64,000 nucleotides of DNA from Glandiceps talaboti (GCF_964340395.1 NC_135557.1:9030460-9094459), one strand, 5' to 3'; shown: positions 12,102-24,439, counted from the first letter of the stretch. Program-made: numbers and translations. Notes: generated from the sequence alone by a model not told the origin.

Positions 12102-12379
12102 GGAATCCGTACATGCACCCTGGGCTGTACAAATAGTGGTGGTATGTTGTTGACTATTCTGGAATATGATACAGAAGCTGCCTTGTTGTCCTGGATTCGG
12201 GAGCACTACTACTTTATCGGGAGTATATGGATATGACTTAGATTCATGGATGGATATTCTGATTTCACTGCACCTACAAATTACAAGTGGATAAATGGTA
12301 GACGTATAACACCCAGTGGTTATCAGCAATGGGCCATCGGGGAACCATCTTATCTTTCACAGAGATGTGTGCAACTGTG
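12102..12379 (+). pseudogene. C-type lectin domain pseudogene with nonsense change at WIGL
   Basis: One frame reads TNSGGMLLTILEYDTEAALL, SWIREHYYFIGSIWI, stop (TGA at 12,234-12,236), LRFMDGYSDF, TAPTNYKWINGRR, YQQWAIGEPS and QRCVQLW, then a strong GTAAGT donor at 12,380. This follows the canonical domain: C...GG.L..I, the WIGL element, YKWxxG, and WxxGEP before a conserved Cys. The stop replaces exactly the glycine codon of WIGL (GGA to TGA would do it). Upstream, the expected W..A...C region falls in another frame, so a second lesion is likely. The EPS triplet stands where EPN or QPD usually sits. No downstream exon with the final Cys was found. Confidence 0.7.
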
Positions 12380-12939
12380 GTAAGTAGGGAGATCATTTTT
12401 AAGGATTGGTATAAACCCTGAAGTTAATTAGCTGAATCTTACAGTATATGTCAAAGGCCATTTGCTCTTTTTAACATGACATTGTTTGGGTAGCATGTCT
12501 GTTATTTTTTCCGAGGTGCAGCAAACAAAATAACCGACGGGTTACCCAAAAGTGTCCTGACTATCTGACAGTCGGGTTTCGAACCAATTAAGTGATAGAA
12601 AGTGTGACACGAAAACAACTCGAACTAAGGGACCAGGGAATTCCAAAGTTTTCTCTCTCAAGGTAAAAGTATATCACAATATACCACAGTGCACTTTTAT
12701 GGAGATAAAGAATCACGTCTTGTTTAGTAAATAGCCGATTTCCACAGAGTAACTACTACGAAACAAGAGAGACTATAGTGTTTCACTTAGGCGGCATCAC
12801 GGTGGTTTTTACGTCTAACACAAGTTTGTTTTTGTTACAACTTACATGCAAATGATATATTTTAACTGATTATGAACACAAATTGACTTCGTTGTCGGAT
12901 AGAACAAGGAATATCCAAATACCGTGTTCACAGTGAAAT

Positions 12940-13001
12940 GCAGTGTATTATCAATCAATCAATCAATCAATCGTTTATTCAGTACTGTTGGCAGTGTATT
13001 A
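12940..13001 (-). mobile_element. 40-bp dead-on-arrival retroelement tail with 11-bp TSD
   Basis: gcagtgtatta occurs at 12,940-12,950 and again at 12,991-13,001, flanking 40 bases made of (tcaa)n then cgtttattcagtactgttg. The first copy of the duplication has a single gcagtgtatta at the same place. On the minus strand the insert ends in a (TTGA)n tail, as short 3' ends of LINE/SINE copies do. It inserted after the segmental duplication. Confidence 0.8.
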
Positions 13002-13579
13002 TTTCATGTGTGTGCACGCTATCAGTGCCTGTATTTTTGTTTGTGTAATTCGTGACACAAATGTGCGAGATGTAAACGAAAAATAACATCATGTCAAATG
13101 CTACAGTCTTTCTGGATTGGTAGCAAGAACATATTTTATGTTAGCTAATTAAAACATTTCTAATTTCATCTCATGTATACTGTAACAATTCCAGAGGAAC
13201 AAAACATATCAATAGGTAGGAATTCAGTTTACTTTGACAAAGTAGCTATTTCTTTTGTTTTTATTGAGTAAAATCAAATGAACAGAAACCATCTTTCAGA
13301 GGGTTTAGTTTATAACTGGGTAACAATGACATTTATAGTTATTGAATTATTCCATGCTGGGCAAAAGATAAGGTTGATTTTCGTGTACAATAACAGCCGT
13401 AGGCGTTATTGGAGATAAAATCCTTGATTATGAATATGATATGGATATGATATGATATGATATGGTGTTCCTCGACAGAGGCTGCTGTCACATGACATAT
13501 TACATAACTGTATTACTATTACTATAGATTCAGTGTGAAGTAACCTATTGTTTCTTCTTCCCAACGTTTTATAAGTAAC

Positions 13580-13873
13580 ATGGAAATCAGCGAAGAAGTT
13601 AAGAAATGGTACAGGGACCGGGGACTTGGGGGCAGAGATGGATTAAGCAACTTAGCAAAGAAGACATTGGATCCACGGATATAATAGCAGCAGTGGATGA
13701 AGATGATATCAATGAAATGTCTCTACCACATGGGCAACGCTGTATGCTGAGGAGGGAATGGCGGAAACTAAATGACATCAAAGTTGAACACCCGCTACCC
13801 TTGTGCAAAAATATTTTAGAACATCGCCATCTTTGGATGCAACTCAACTGTTTTTTCTTTCTACATTTTTCCT
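13580..13873 (+). pseudogene. SAM-like domain segment, frameshifted (copy 2)
   Basis: Second copy of the segment at 8,597-8,890, with the same frame break between WYRDRGLGG and LSKEDIG. Differences are few (for example AAVDEDD for AAMDEDD). The shared lesion and the lack of other disabling changes suggest neither copy is under coding selection, although the window cannot prove that. Confidence 0.5.
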
Positions 13874-14243
13874 CTTTTGTTTTCTAAGTATTGTTAAAAA
13901 AGAACATTTTCTTTAAAAATTAAATGAAAAAATAAAAAATTCAGGGGAATCTGCCACCTTTGTTTTAGTTTTGCTTCAAACCACCAAACTGTTTTTATTA
14001 GGTTGTGGATATCTATGACGTCATCAAGAAACACTTTTAAAGTCGTCATCTTCTTTTTAAAATTCATCGAAATCTTTAGCTACCACCACTACCATCACTA
14101 TTAAAGAACTAGTGAAGAATTAGAATGACTCGAATGTGGATAGGTGACTCTGAATTTGTGTAAAACAATTCATGTCTTACTTACTTGTACTTTATATAGC
14201 CCTTACTTCTTAACATCTCAACTGAGATAGGTAGTGTGGTGCA

Positions 14244-14311
14244 TGTGTGTGTGTATGTATGTATGTATGTATGTATGTATGTATGTATGTATGTATGTAT
14301 GTATGTATGTA
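14244..14311. repeat. (GT)n-(GTAT)n microsatellite, copy 2
   Basis: Same locus as 9,242-9,308 but with a shorter GT part and more GTAT units. Confidence 0.9.
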
Positions 14312-15839
14312 TTATATTGTATATACAAGTATACATACATCTTATAGTTAGGTACACATAAACTCCATAGATATGCACACACACACACACACTGTATAGA
14401 TAAGCATACATAGATCGCATAGATACTTTTTAGGTATACATGCATCGTATATATAGGTACAATACATTATATAGTTAAGTATACAGACACTTTATAGCTT
14501 GTCAAGGCAGACATTTTCAGTTTTACAAAGCAAATGTAAATATCTCGGAGCTTTAGATGCAGAAATAGACATTTTCAAAAAGTTGTATTATTTTTATTAG
14601 CTTTATCAAACTGTGTACTGACAGTGGTAAATGATGGTGTCAAACGAACAAAGGGTTCAATTCTCCTTCAATGCAGTCCTGTTGAGACTCGTTAGAAACC
14701 GATGTGTGGCTATCGTGTAAAGACTGATGATTGATATGTAAGAACTGATGGATGTTCCTGACATAAAGTGGGTCAGTTAATTTTAGCTGGAATAATATGA
14801 AGCTATTAAAAGTTGTATAGTTATTTTATGAATACATACATAAATGATATTATGTAGGAACGTATGAATTCCAGATGGTAGTGTAAATTGTCTCTTGGAA
14901 TTGGATATTTCCATTTTCGTGTTTTGTTAATTGCTTCTCTACCTCATTGTTTATATTGTTTTGTTCTGAATGGTGTGTATATTATTTCCTGACTACCCTC
15001 TTTTAGAATTAGAATAATCTAACACTATGGTTACAATTTACAATTGTAAAAGCTGTAAATGTTCCCCGCATAATTGGTAATTTCACGTTGAAAGATATTT
15101 GAATTAATCTTAATAATATATACGCTATGGTTAATGATGGGGTAACAACAACAAAGCGATTTCATTCATTTCAAAAATGTAAATATTATTTATAAAAAAA
15201 TTATTTAAAAAAAAAGCTTGGGGATGTTCCTCAAGTTCTTCAATCTTCTTTAGAACGAAGGCACGCATCTTGACTTAAAGATATTCTGTTACCAACAAAG
15301 TGAATGAAACATTGATGAGCCTGTTGTCAAGCCTACAGATTTTGACAATGTCTCCATGTTGGAGCAGGCAGTTGCTCTGAAAGAGAGTGCTTGCTCCGAT
15401 GAAGAAAGGGGACACGACTGTGAACACGAAATTCAGTGACACTTCATGAATGACATCTATGATGATAGTGACTCTGAACATAAAGTCATACAATTTATTC
15501 AATATGCATTGTAGCTATATCATTGTGGGTCTGACTAGTGTTACAGTATTTAACGATCATTGGCAAATAGCAGATACATAATCTTAACAAGACCGATTAC
15601 AGCACCGGAAAATGTTAGTGCTATTTAGAGTCTCACTCATATCATTAAAATAATACTAAACAAAAGAGGAGAAAGTGATGATACTTGTTGGACGCAGCAT
15701 CTACAGTCTGTTATACATCTAGTTGACGAACACAATATTGAACTTCCTGGCGCATTGAACATAATATACTCTATACATTTTACCTTTGAATCCCACATTT
15801 TAATAAGTAATCAAACAAGCGACAGTGAGCAGTAGTATC

Positions 15840-16560
15840 AGTACGGTCAAACGCTTTCTCAAAAACTCAAAAGGATGGTTGTAAATAGCATTTATTGACT
15901 TTGAGAAACTGTTTGGCCGTATTGGGATAAATAAGTAGCGATAATAGAGAGAATAAAAAAACTTTGTCTGATGTGCAAAATGACTTGCGAAACCCCGCGA
16001 GTTCATCAACAATACGACTATTATTTTCTAGCCAGGTATGTAGTCGGTTTTCTAAAATGTTACAGAAAATCTTGCCCATTATTGGCACTGAGTAATTCGT
16101 CTACAGTTACCCACACAATGTTTTATCACCGTTCTTGTGTATTGGAGCAATAACGCCTTGTACCAAATCAGCTGAAAAGACTCCTTACTGGAGGGTTGCA
16201 TTAAAAAAGTTTACATCGTTTTCCATTTAAAAAGTATTACATGTGTCCCTTTCAATACCGGATGCTTTCCCCAATTTAATCTTATTAACACAACGATTGA
16301 CTTCATCGAAAGAAATCGGAGCATCCAAAGCATCTAGGACAGTAGTTAAGTTATCTCCCTCGTTTTCTACACTATCTACGAAAGGTTTTATTTCATCGTA
16401 GAAGTAGTATAATTGCCATTGCACATACCTGATGTATTCAACAAATTTGCTAAGTGATTGAACCAATCATCGATAGAAAAAATGCCAGAAAGGGGAGTTG
16501 ACAATTTGTATGCTCCACTGCTGTAACCCGTTTTACTAAATAACATGATTTTTTGATTAA
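15840..16560 (-). mobile_element. Decayed LINE (non-LTR retrotransposon), pre-RT and RT region
   Basis: Minus-strand reading gives, in order: PLSGIFSIDDWFNHLANLLN (about 16,490-16,430), then LDAPISFDEVNRCVNKIKLG followed by KASGIERD (16,340-16,245), then PIMGKIFCNILENRL followed by HTWLENNSRIVDELAGFRK (about 16,088-16,000). This is the usual run of the linker before the reverse transcriptase and of RT blocks 1-2 in CR1/RTE-like elements. The pieces sit in different frames with stops between, so the copy is dead. No endonuclease or 3' end is visible. Confidence 0.75.
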
Positions 16561-17038
16561 TCATCTCTCACTAGTTGTGTTAACATTTCTTTAATTCGTC
16601 TAAATTGAACAAAGGTGTATTTAAAAAAAAATGTAACCAGCTTACAATTTACAATCTGATTGAACCTTTTACACCCACTATCGTACCATGAGTTCGTCAA
16701 GCACTCTGAATCTCAACGAGGATTTGGGTCAACCTCAATTATTCGTTTCATACCACTAGCAACACGTTTTAACATAGTCGTGAAATACTCCTCGCAATAT
16801 TTAAATTATCAACAAAGGTGTCAACATTGTACATTTTGTTCTCTTGCATCAACGATTCAAAAAAGTCGGAAACAAATGTTTGTAAATTACTATACCACAC
16901 ACACGTATTTAATACAGGACTTTATAATTTCTGTATTTTGGTTTTCAACAGTGTTGGTACGATTTATTATTTCAGGTTGGCCATCAAAACAATAACATTT
17001 TTATCGAATACTAAAGGTTGATTATCAGATTCTACTCT

Positions 17039-17240
17039 AGTCAAGGCCGACATTTTCAGTTTAGCAAGGCATATGTAAATATCTCGCAGCTTGGCATACA
17101 GAAATGGACATTTAAAGTTTGCAATATATTTTATTAGCTCGGTCAAACTGTGTACTGACTAGATGAAAGGCGGTGTCATAAGAACAAAGGTTTCATTTCT
17201 GCTTTAATGCTGTCCTGTTGAGACTCGTTTAGAATGAATG
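17039..17240. repeat. Diverged third copy of part of the duplicated segment
   Basis: Parallels 9,514-9,710 and 14,500-14,695: gacattttcagttt..gcaa, atgtaaatatctcg, cagaaa..gacattt, aaactgtgtactgac, then tcctgttgagactcgtt. It is much more diverged than the two main copies, so this sequence is a dispersed repeat rather than part of the recent duplication. Confidence 0.6.
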
Positions 17241-17317
17241 TATGTCTATTTATTTATATTTACACACAGAGGTGATAATGGATATGAAAGAACTGATGGA
17301 TGTTCCTGACACATCCA

Positions 17318-17605
17318 TGCACGGAACGAAATTTACTTACACCAACCACTCAGCAATACTGCTTATTATGTTGACAGAGCATTCTCAATTTGTGCCCCAC
17401 ACTTGTGGAATACTCTGCCATCGTATCTAAAGAGTGTCACTACATTCCAAGCATTTAAATCAGGTCTTAAGACCAATTTCTGCAATAAGACTTTCGCTTG
17501 AGTCTGTTTTTGTACTCGTTTTTCTGAGCATTATAAAGCGCATTGTGATAGTTATATGGAATGCGCTACATAAGAAAATTAGATTAGATTAGATTAGATG
17601 GGCCA
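17318..17605 (+). mobile_element. 3' end of a CR1/L2-like LINE with (ATTAG)n tail
   Basis: The plus-strand frame reads NEIYLHQPLSNTAYYVDRAF, SICAPHLWNTLPSYLKSVTT, FQAFKSGLKT and a stop. This is the common C-terminal signature (R.FS...P.LWN.LP..L.....F...LK) of CR1/L2-clade reverse transcriptases. A short 3' UTR with aaagcgcattgtgatag and gaatgcgcta follows, then attagattagattagattag, the microsatellite tail of that clade. It is 5'-truncated. Confidence 0.8.
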
Positions 17606-17608
17606 TAC

Positions 17609-17636
17609 TACAACAACTACAACAACAACAATAACT

Positions 17637-17669
<33 letters not shown>

Positions 17670-17712
17670 CCTACAACAACAACAATAACTACTACTACTA
17701 TTACTACTGCTA
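17609..17712. repeat. (CAA)n / (ACT)n microsatellite
   Basis: Imperfect caa units grading into act units, directly behind the LINE tail. The Thr-rich open frame here is a reading of the repeat. Confidence 0.9.
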
Positions 17713-17754
17713 CAAGTGTGAACAAAATGGATGATTTGAAAGACACTTATGGGA

Positions 17755-17960
17755 ACATTATGATTAATGATGGGGTCACAACATCAAAGCGATTTCCTTC
17801 ATTTAGTCATGTTGAGACTCGATTCTAACGGATGTATGCCAAAATAGGCATAGTGGATCTATATGGAGTGAAATGTCCTCGTCAAACTACAGGCCGTACC
17901 TTTACTTTTGAGATGAATTATTATGAAGCAATTCAAAGTACTATCGTTACCCCTCCGTAC
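17755..17960 (+). repeat. Dispersed repeat sharing the ttaatgatggggtcac phrase
   Basis: Shares ttaatgatggggtcacaaca.caaagcgatttc with 10,156-10,195 and 15,130-15,170, and gttgagactcgatt with 9,700 and 14,685. It also contains an open stretch reading YGVKCPRQTTGRTFTFEMNY then YEAIQSTIV before a stop. I do not recognise the family. Confidence 0.45.
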
Positions 17961-19229
17961 GGGAAAGGAACAGTCTAACACCAGCGACCACATGCCACCA
18001 TTCAGTCACATAGAAGTAAAGTATTTGAGTTTAACAGATTTTAAGACTTGGAAGACATTTGAAATGAACATAATAATAAGCACCTTCAATTATGAAATTC
18101 ATATTTTTACTTGAAATTTGAATTTAAATATCTATAACAGGTTTAAATTAAAAAAAAATTGGTGGCCCTTTTCCAAGCACTCATTTTAGAATCCTAGGTT
18201 GAGACAATGGTAATACGATGATTAATTATGTTATACAGATTTTTTGCCACTTTTACATTTCAAATATATGCTAAATGTGAGCATTAATAAAATAACTTAA
18301 ATAGTGGCATTTGTCGCATGGACAGGTGCATTTATAGCTGGTATGTGTCATCATGTCAGGTGAACTTGTGTATTTATCAAAAAATGCTAATTTGTGCTAA
18401 AAATGAGATGATAAAATAAATTCATCAAAATTTTTTGTCTTTGAATTTGTAGCTTGTTCACAAATTCGTTTATCAGTGTACATATTCGAAAATGTCCGGG
18501 GTGTTATTAAAAAGATGGAACAGCGCTTTACTTCGATAACATGTCGAACGGGACGACGGGAAATATAAACTATAAATGCCCTGGCACAGAGACAAGTTTA
18601 TTCAGACCCGACTTGTTTGAAGATTGGAAACCTTTGAAATATCAGGTAAGTCACGACTCTAAATAATATGCCAATATCTTACGTTTGGTGATATTTTTTT
18701 AAATTTCGAGTATGATGTCCGTTCATTGAGAGACAGATTGAAAGTAGAAGAACATCCGAGTGAAGTAGCAGTCACATGAGAGTATTATAATCTAGATTTT
18801 CCTGAGTGCAATGACGTTCTCTACCAATACATGCATTGTCATTAAATTGAGTGTCAAATCCTTGGGCTTTTCATACCTTTTTTTAAAAAAATCAAAAAAC
18901 CGGGAAGAGTAATGGCAACCTTTAATGTGTTGGTCCATACGTTTTAAAATTTATTTTATTTTATAGCCTCATGAAAGAAAAGGAAAATAATAACAACCAA
19001 GTACAAATGTAATTAATTTACACCACTGTCATTAGTCTATTAGAAAACTCTCCAAAACAACGGGTTTACTGTTAAGCAATTTTTGCTATCTTTAATCTTA
19101 AAACAAATTACTATCCAACAAGAGTTTCTATCGGAATGTTATTCCATTTTATCCAGTATTTAGAAATACACCTCTTTCCTAATAAGAGAATTAACAACTA
19201 AGTTGTTTTACAATCTGTTTTGTTTGTAA
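17961..19229. other. Intergenic AT-rich DNA, no gene seen
   Basis: No exon or element end is supported. Its right part may be further decayed sequence of the LINE that follows on the minus strand. Confidence 0.4.
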
Positions 19230-19966
19230 TTCCTTCAGGAGATTCAGTGAACATAATATTTTGTTCAGAAATATTAACCTCCGCACGACAAAAATTACGA
19301 AGAATATCACCAATAAAACACCAACATCTTAACGCTATTTAATAATACAAAAAAATATGTGTTCAAGAGAATCAATCTCCTGACATAGTGTACAATAGAT
19401 ATTGTCTTTGCTTTTCAAATAAAACAAATTACATGGGGTAAAACGATGGATAAATGTCGACTCGAACTCACGGAAGTTCATTTTATTAGTTACTAAATAA
19501 GCATTTTCCCAAGTCTGACGACAGACACTCTCTGTTATCGATCGTCAATTTTGTAATTTATCAAACCACTTGGTAAGTTTTGTGCTTGCCCAGATTGCAT
19601 GCGCTGCGTAAACTTTGTATATAACAGTTTGCTGGTCAGTTTGCACAGAAACACCTTTGCTGACCATTTTAAACGCAAACGTTCAACTACATACTCACCA
19701 CTGTTTACAAAATACCAAGCATTTAATATATTAACATAAAAATTTAGTGATGAAAATGGAATGTTGACTGGCAGTATATCCCTAAAGGTATGTTGTAGTA
19801 GAATATTTGTCGTATCATCTAAACGAAGGTACGACCTTGGTAATGCGGCCCATGTAACAACATTATATTCTGATAAATGTTTAGCCCACATAGCATGGTG
19901 GGTGTTTACCTGCCGCTTTCGATCGACGCGATTTACATCGCGTCCACAGGGAAAACTTGCGATCAC
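19230..19966 (-). mobile_element. C-terminal region of an L1/Tx1-like LINE ORF2
   Basis: On the minus strand a 143-residue frame (19,966-19,535) gives NVVTWAALPRSYLRLDD and FSSLNFYVNILNAWY. After a frameshift comes CRQTWENAYLVTNKMNFREF, then IYCTLCQEIDSLEHIFFC, a C-x2-C-x7-H-x3-C knuckle. A late Cys/His knuckle after the reverse transcriptase is typical of L1/Tx1-type ORF2 proteins. Frameshift and stops mean it is dead. Confidence 0.6.
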
Positions 19967-19991
19967 ATTTAGAACAATAATATGGATATAA

Positions 19992-21985
19992 CGGATAGTG
20001 ATGTTACCGTTCCTTGTGTACCTATACGGTTTGGTAAAAGTCTCGTCTTTATCATATTCCCTTTCATACTGGGATTACAGGTCGCTTTAAGCGACTACTG
20101 AGCAGATCTTTAATGGGATATGTGGCTTGTCTGTCTACGCCCTTCGCGTTACACGTTCCACTTCTGGCACTTCATTTTTTTTGTAATCTTCAACTTCTAA
20201 TAAAAGCAGTTTTCAGATCGCTTTGTTATTTTTCATGTCTTCCTAGGGAAGAGTCCTCTTATAGGATTTCTGTTTTTTTCTATTTAAAAAAATGTTATAT
20301 GGTCAGAAATAAATTGCATATCTGCCCGCATTTTCTCCTCGATGAAACCACTTACCAATTTGCTATATTTAGTGTATATGTTCATAGGACTGACACTGAT
20401 CATATATGTTTATTTTGGAAGAATATTTCAACTTCTGCTTAATAACTCAATTGTCATTTCAATTTGGTTAGAACATAACCGTATGTAAGATAAGTATTTA
20501 GTTATAGAGTATTGCAGGCAATCTTCTCCCTTTATGTTTCCTCTTTGTATTTCTAAACATGCCAATTTAGTTCTGTTAGTTAGTATTAACCCAGGCTTGT
20601 GTTGTATTCAGACGCATTGCTGGATGATACTATCAAATATTAATGGGTCAGTCAGTATTGTTGTTGTAGGATAATACACTGCATACGAGACGATATATGT
20701 GGTATGAACTGGAACATTGACTTTATTTATCAAAGCCCTCGGTTCGGCCTTGACGGCCTCCCTCCAAGGCCAGAGTCAGCCTTCGCCTCTGCCTGACCCC
20801 AAGGCCAGAGCCAGAAGTCGACAAACTTAAATTTTACAAATCACTTTACAGGAAAATTTAGAATGTCTATTGTCTAAAATGACTATATGTAAAGTACGTG
20901 AATGACGCTTACATCCGTGAATTTGAAACAAAAGGGCACCTTGAGGACAACTGTTTCCAGACATTATATCTTTTAAAATACTAAACATTAAGAACCATGA
21001 CATTCTTCCGTCTTATATAAAATGTGATGTCCTCATCACTAAAGTCTCTTGTTCTCAGGAAAAATGATAGCAATACCTATTGAAACGAGATGGCGTAAAT
21101 TTATAAAAGCACGTCCAAATTATTGTCTCGATGCCCATGCCAGCTATTGCAATAATAAGGTTTTCTCTAACTGGGTGTTTGGCGACATGTATAAACAGCG
21201 TCATGTCTGAACCCAGCCAAACACGGTAATAACAATCATGACAATATCTTCAGTGTTCGTGCTAGCTTCGGCTGACAATGACATGTATGTTGTTTTGTTT
21301 TTCATTTGATTGCTTTTTCTCAGCAAGGCATACTTATTCAGGGACTTATTGCATGGCAATTGACCCATGATAAAATAAAACGTTTATTGCAATAACTGAA
21401 TAAGTACATGTAAAAAAAATGGGGCATTGTGTACAGATATTTCCAAAACATGATTGTACATGCACTAGTTGAAACTGGGAATTTTTTTTCATCAAATAAC
21501 CAAAGATATATGCACTAAAATTGGTTAATTACTTAAAATGACATTGTATATGTTAATTAGTGGTCAATATTTGCTGTAGGTGCATGTTTAAACATTGAGC
21601 AAAATCTTGGTTTTGAATCTGTCATCATCTCAAAACTGTAGATGTTGTAACTGAAGTATCATTTTTCTGATCAGACGACAACAATATTTTCACTGACCAA
21701 TATTTTCACTGGAAATTGTTAAAATATCCCAGATTTTGATATTGCTCATGTTAATCTGTGGCCAATATTATCCATAAGCAGTGCAGATACACGTTGAAAC
21801 CGCGACCGTCGTTGCGGGCGCTGAATATTGCGTGCGGTTAACTCTTATCTGGGAGAGGACACGGGCCCTGGGACACATGTCACAGAATAGGTTATGACTT
21901 TGATGTTTACAATAAGTTAAGTTAGAATTTCGCTCAAGATCTCATTTTGAGTTAACTATCATAAACAGCTCGATGATGTTATTGT
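19992..21985. other. Intergenic, no gene seen
   Basis: AT-rich, with one locally GC-richer, CC/GG-rich patch at about 20,735-20,815 (repeats of aaggccagag). No exon is supported. Confidence 0.4.
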
Positions 21986-21989
21986 TTAC

Positions 21990-22115
21990 TTGCACCTAGT
22001 TGCATACAAAACACTATGGCGTCATTGTTTACTGGCACCCAGTTACATACAAGGCACTATGACATCATTGTTTAAATGCACCCAGTTACATACAAAACAC
22101 TATGGCGTCATTGAC
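21990..22115. repeat. Minisatellite, about three units of 46 bp
   Basis: Units of the form cactatggcgtcattgttta followed by tgcacccagttacatacaaa. They are clearly related in plan to the array at 24.2 kb (cactatgacgtcatcattta). The flanks on the right of both arrays also resemble each other, so they are two diverged copies of one repeat element. Confidence 0.7.
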
Positions 22116-22289
22116 TAACGATAGAAACACATGTAATGTAAACACTGATATGAAAGTAAACGTTATAGAAAGTCCAAAAAGAAGAAAAAAGGTCCAGGGA
22201 AGTTGAGATATAGGCACCATCTCAATCTTGTAGGCAAAACTGGCCAGCCACATATCTAGATCCCGGTCTGTTGAACTCTTCCTAAGTGA

Positions 22290-23090
22290 CCGTAGTGGTT
22301 TAAATTGTTAACATGTTATGCGATAATAACCATTTATTATGTTTCTGACTACAACTAATATATTGTATGGGGTGATTTAGTTATTAGCTTATACTTAGCA
22401 TTTAATTTTTTTCAAAACACTTCTGAATACATACTCACTCTTTACTCACTAGGTAATCAGATAATCACCATTTATTCAATATATTACTTTAGATTGTAGT
22501 TTATTTACACGTTTATGTTACTCATTATACAGTTAATTACTTTTGATTAGTAAACTTTTATACTTTGCTATTTTTTAGCATAGTAGTTATATATCAGATT
22601 GTTATTGATATGTTAATTAATATTTTATTATATTTACCATTTTATTTGTTTTGCATCACATATTGTACATCAGTCTGTATTTTAACAATACATTCATTTT
22701 AATTTGGGAGCCGTTTATTTGAGAACAATTATTTTAGTGAGAATTTATTCACTGACAGTTACAAGTTTGACACACTTTATATGATGTGATGACATATGTT
22801 GAACGAATTCAGAGGTTGTCGACGTTTTCATTATTTGACTATATACTCTGTATATAAAGCCATTTTACATTACTATTTTTTTCTAAATTACTGATTGATA
22901 GCTCTCAATATTTCAATATTTTGATATGTTATTTCTTAGTTTAGCTGCATGCTATCAGAAAGATAACACGAGTTATTAAAAAATTATATTACCTTTTTTG
23001 TCCATTTCCTAATTAGTCGCCAGAGGCAACTTCTCCTGACGGAAGGGAATATGTCACTGACCAATATTTGAATATGCATTATTTCGACAA
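22290..23090. other. AT-rich intergenic DNA, no gene seen
   Basis: Very AT-rich with no supported coding content. Confidence 0.4.
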
Positions 23091-23094
23091 TTTC

Positions 23095-23473
23095 GTCCAC
23101 TTTTCTGAGGGAGCCTTCAGTATTTACAAGAGGGGGGGGATTGGGGTGGGTCACATTTTACAAACCTGTTCTTGGGGGAAGGGTCATATTTTGCTTTACA
23201 ATATTTGGGGAGGGTCACATTTTACAATCCGTAGTTTTGTGACCAAATTGAAGATTCTATTATTGTCAATTTGTGTTGTGTGTTTTGAGATGAGCACTCA
23301 CCATTTATTTTTACGAGTACTTTACAGTCAAAAATACAAAAATTAAAATATTTATATTGTAAGAAAATTGTTTAAAAAATAAAACGATGCATTTTGTTGA
23401 ATGTACCCATCTCACCTTATCACCCACACTGTACGTGAATGTTGTTGTTTAAATATGATGGTGATGGTAGCAG

Positions 23474-23512
<39 letters not shown>

Positions 23513-23960
23513 AGTTTTGAATGTCTTAGAGAACACGGGCAGTGATAAATGTACTGACTCAAGTAGTACCAGTGAGTCAGATTAGAGTGACACTGATAAT
23601 GGCAATACTGGGGGTGAACGTGATGATGATGACAATGATATCAGGGAACTTTTACAAGTGACCAGATCAGGCAGAGTATGCACAACAGGGAAAGCATGTT
23701 TTAGATACTAACTAGATTATGTATGATTATAAGAGAAATGTAACTAGCCAGTCTTTTACTGTTTGTCATTTTATATGTACAAATATTGCTTTCTAATACA
23801 GAGTCAAAATCATTTAATTTGTATGTATACATATAATGGGAATATTGATTAACGTTCAGTATATGCAGTTGTCATGGCGAGGGTCATGTTTTACAATATG
23901 GGACAAAGGGGGGGATCACTTTTTACAAATGGAGAATGGGGGAGGGTCATGTTTTACTTA
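23095..23960 (+). other. G-rich repeats around an Asp-rich decayed frame
   Basis: The phrase ggg(a)gggtcacattttacaa recurs about three times at 23,130-23,230 and again at 23,880-23,960. Between them a (GAT)n run (23,471-23,510) continues in frame as acidic coding-like sequence, broken by one TAG, ending IRELLQVTRSGRVCTTGKAC and FRY stop. A TRSGR motif near an acidic C-terminus is seen in some transposon and domesticated-transposon proteins, but I cannot name this one. Confidence 0.3.
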
Positions 23961-24209
23961 ACAGACCATGTGTGATTTCCTCCGCCCCCTTGTAAATACT
24001 AAAGGCTTACTAAGCTATCAGATAAATAGTTTAACACTGGCTATTATCAGTTGAATGACGATAAAGCTAGACATTGACAGATTGTGATCAGTTGATGATA
24101 AAAATAACCGCATTCCCTTGTCACAAAATTGTTTAATGAAAGCACATGACTTTAGTGATTACAAATAAGAAATTTAAAATTTAAGTAAATTATGTTTTAA
24201 ACGGCGTGA

Positions 24210-24430
24210 TGACACCATCATTTACTTGAATGCAATCACATTGAGGACACTATGACGTCATCATTTAATTGAATGCAATCACATAGAATACACTATGACG
24301 TCATCATTTAATTGAATGCAATCACATAGAGGACACTGACGTCATCATTTAATTGAATGCAATCACATAGAGGACACTGTGACGTCATCATTTAATTGAA
24401 TGCAATCACATAGAGGACACTATGACTTCA
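24210..24430. repeat. Minisatellite, five units of 41-43 bp with TGACGTCA sites
   Basis: Units read tgacgtcatcatttaattg then aatgcaatcacatagaggac. Four units carry the perfect palindrome TGACGTCA (24,253-24,260; 24,296-24,303; 24,337-24,344; 24,380-24,387), the consensus CRE bound by CREB/ATF proteins; the last unit has TGACTTCA. It lies about 1.3 kb upstream of the large secreted gene. Confidence 0.85.
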
Positions 24431-24439
24431 TCATTCATG

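Larger units (their letters stand above)
12573..16137. repeat. Segmental duplication, copy 2 (about 3.6 kb)
   Basis: Partner of 7,639-11,166 in direct orientation, 1.4 kb downstream. It carries a 40-bp insertion flanked by an 11-bp target-site duplication at 12,940-13,001 and a differently sized GTAT array. Beyond its right border the LINE sequence continues, whereas in copy 1 it stops. This is therefore the more complete right end. Confidence 0.9.
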
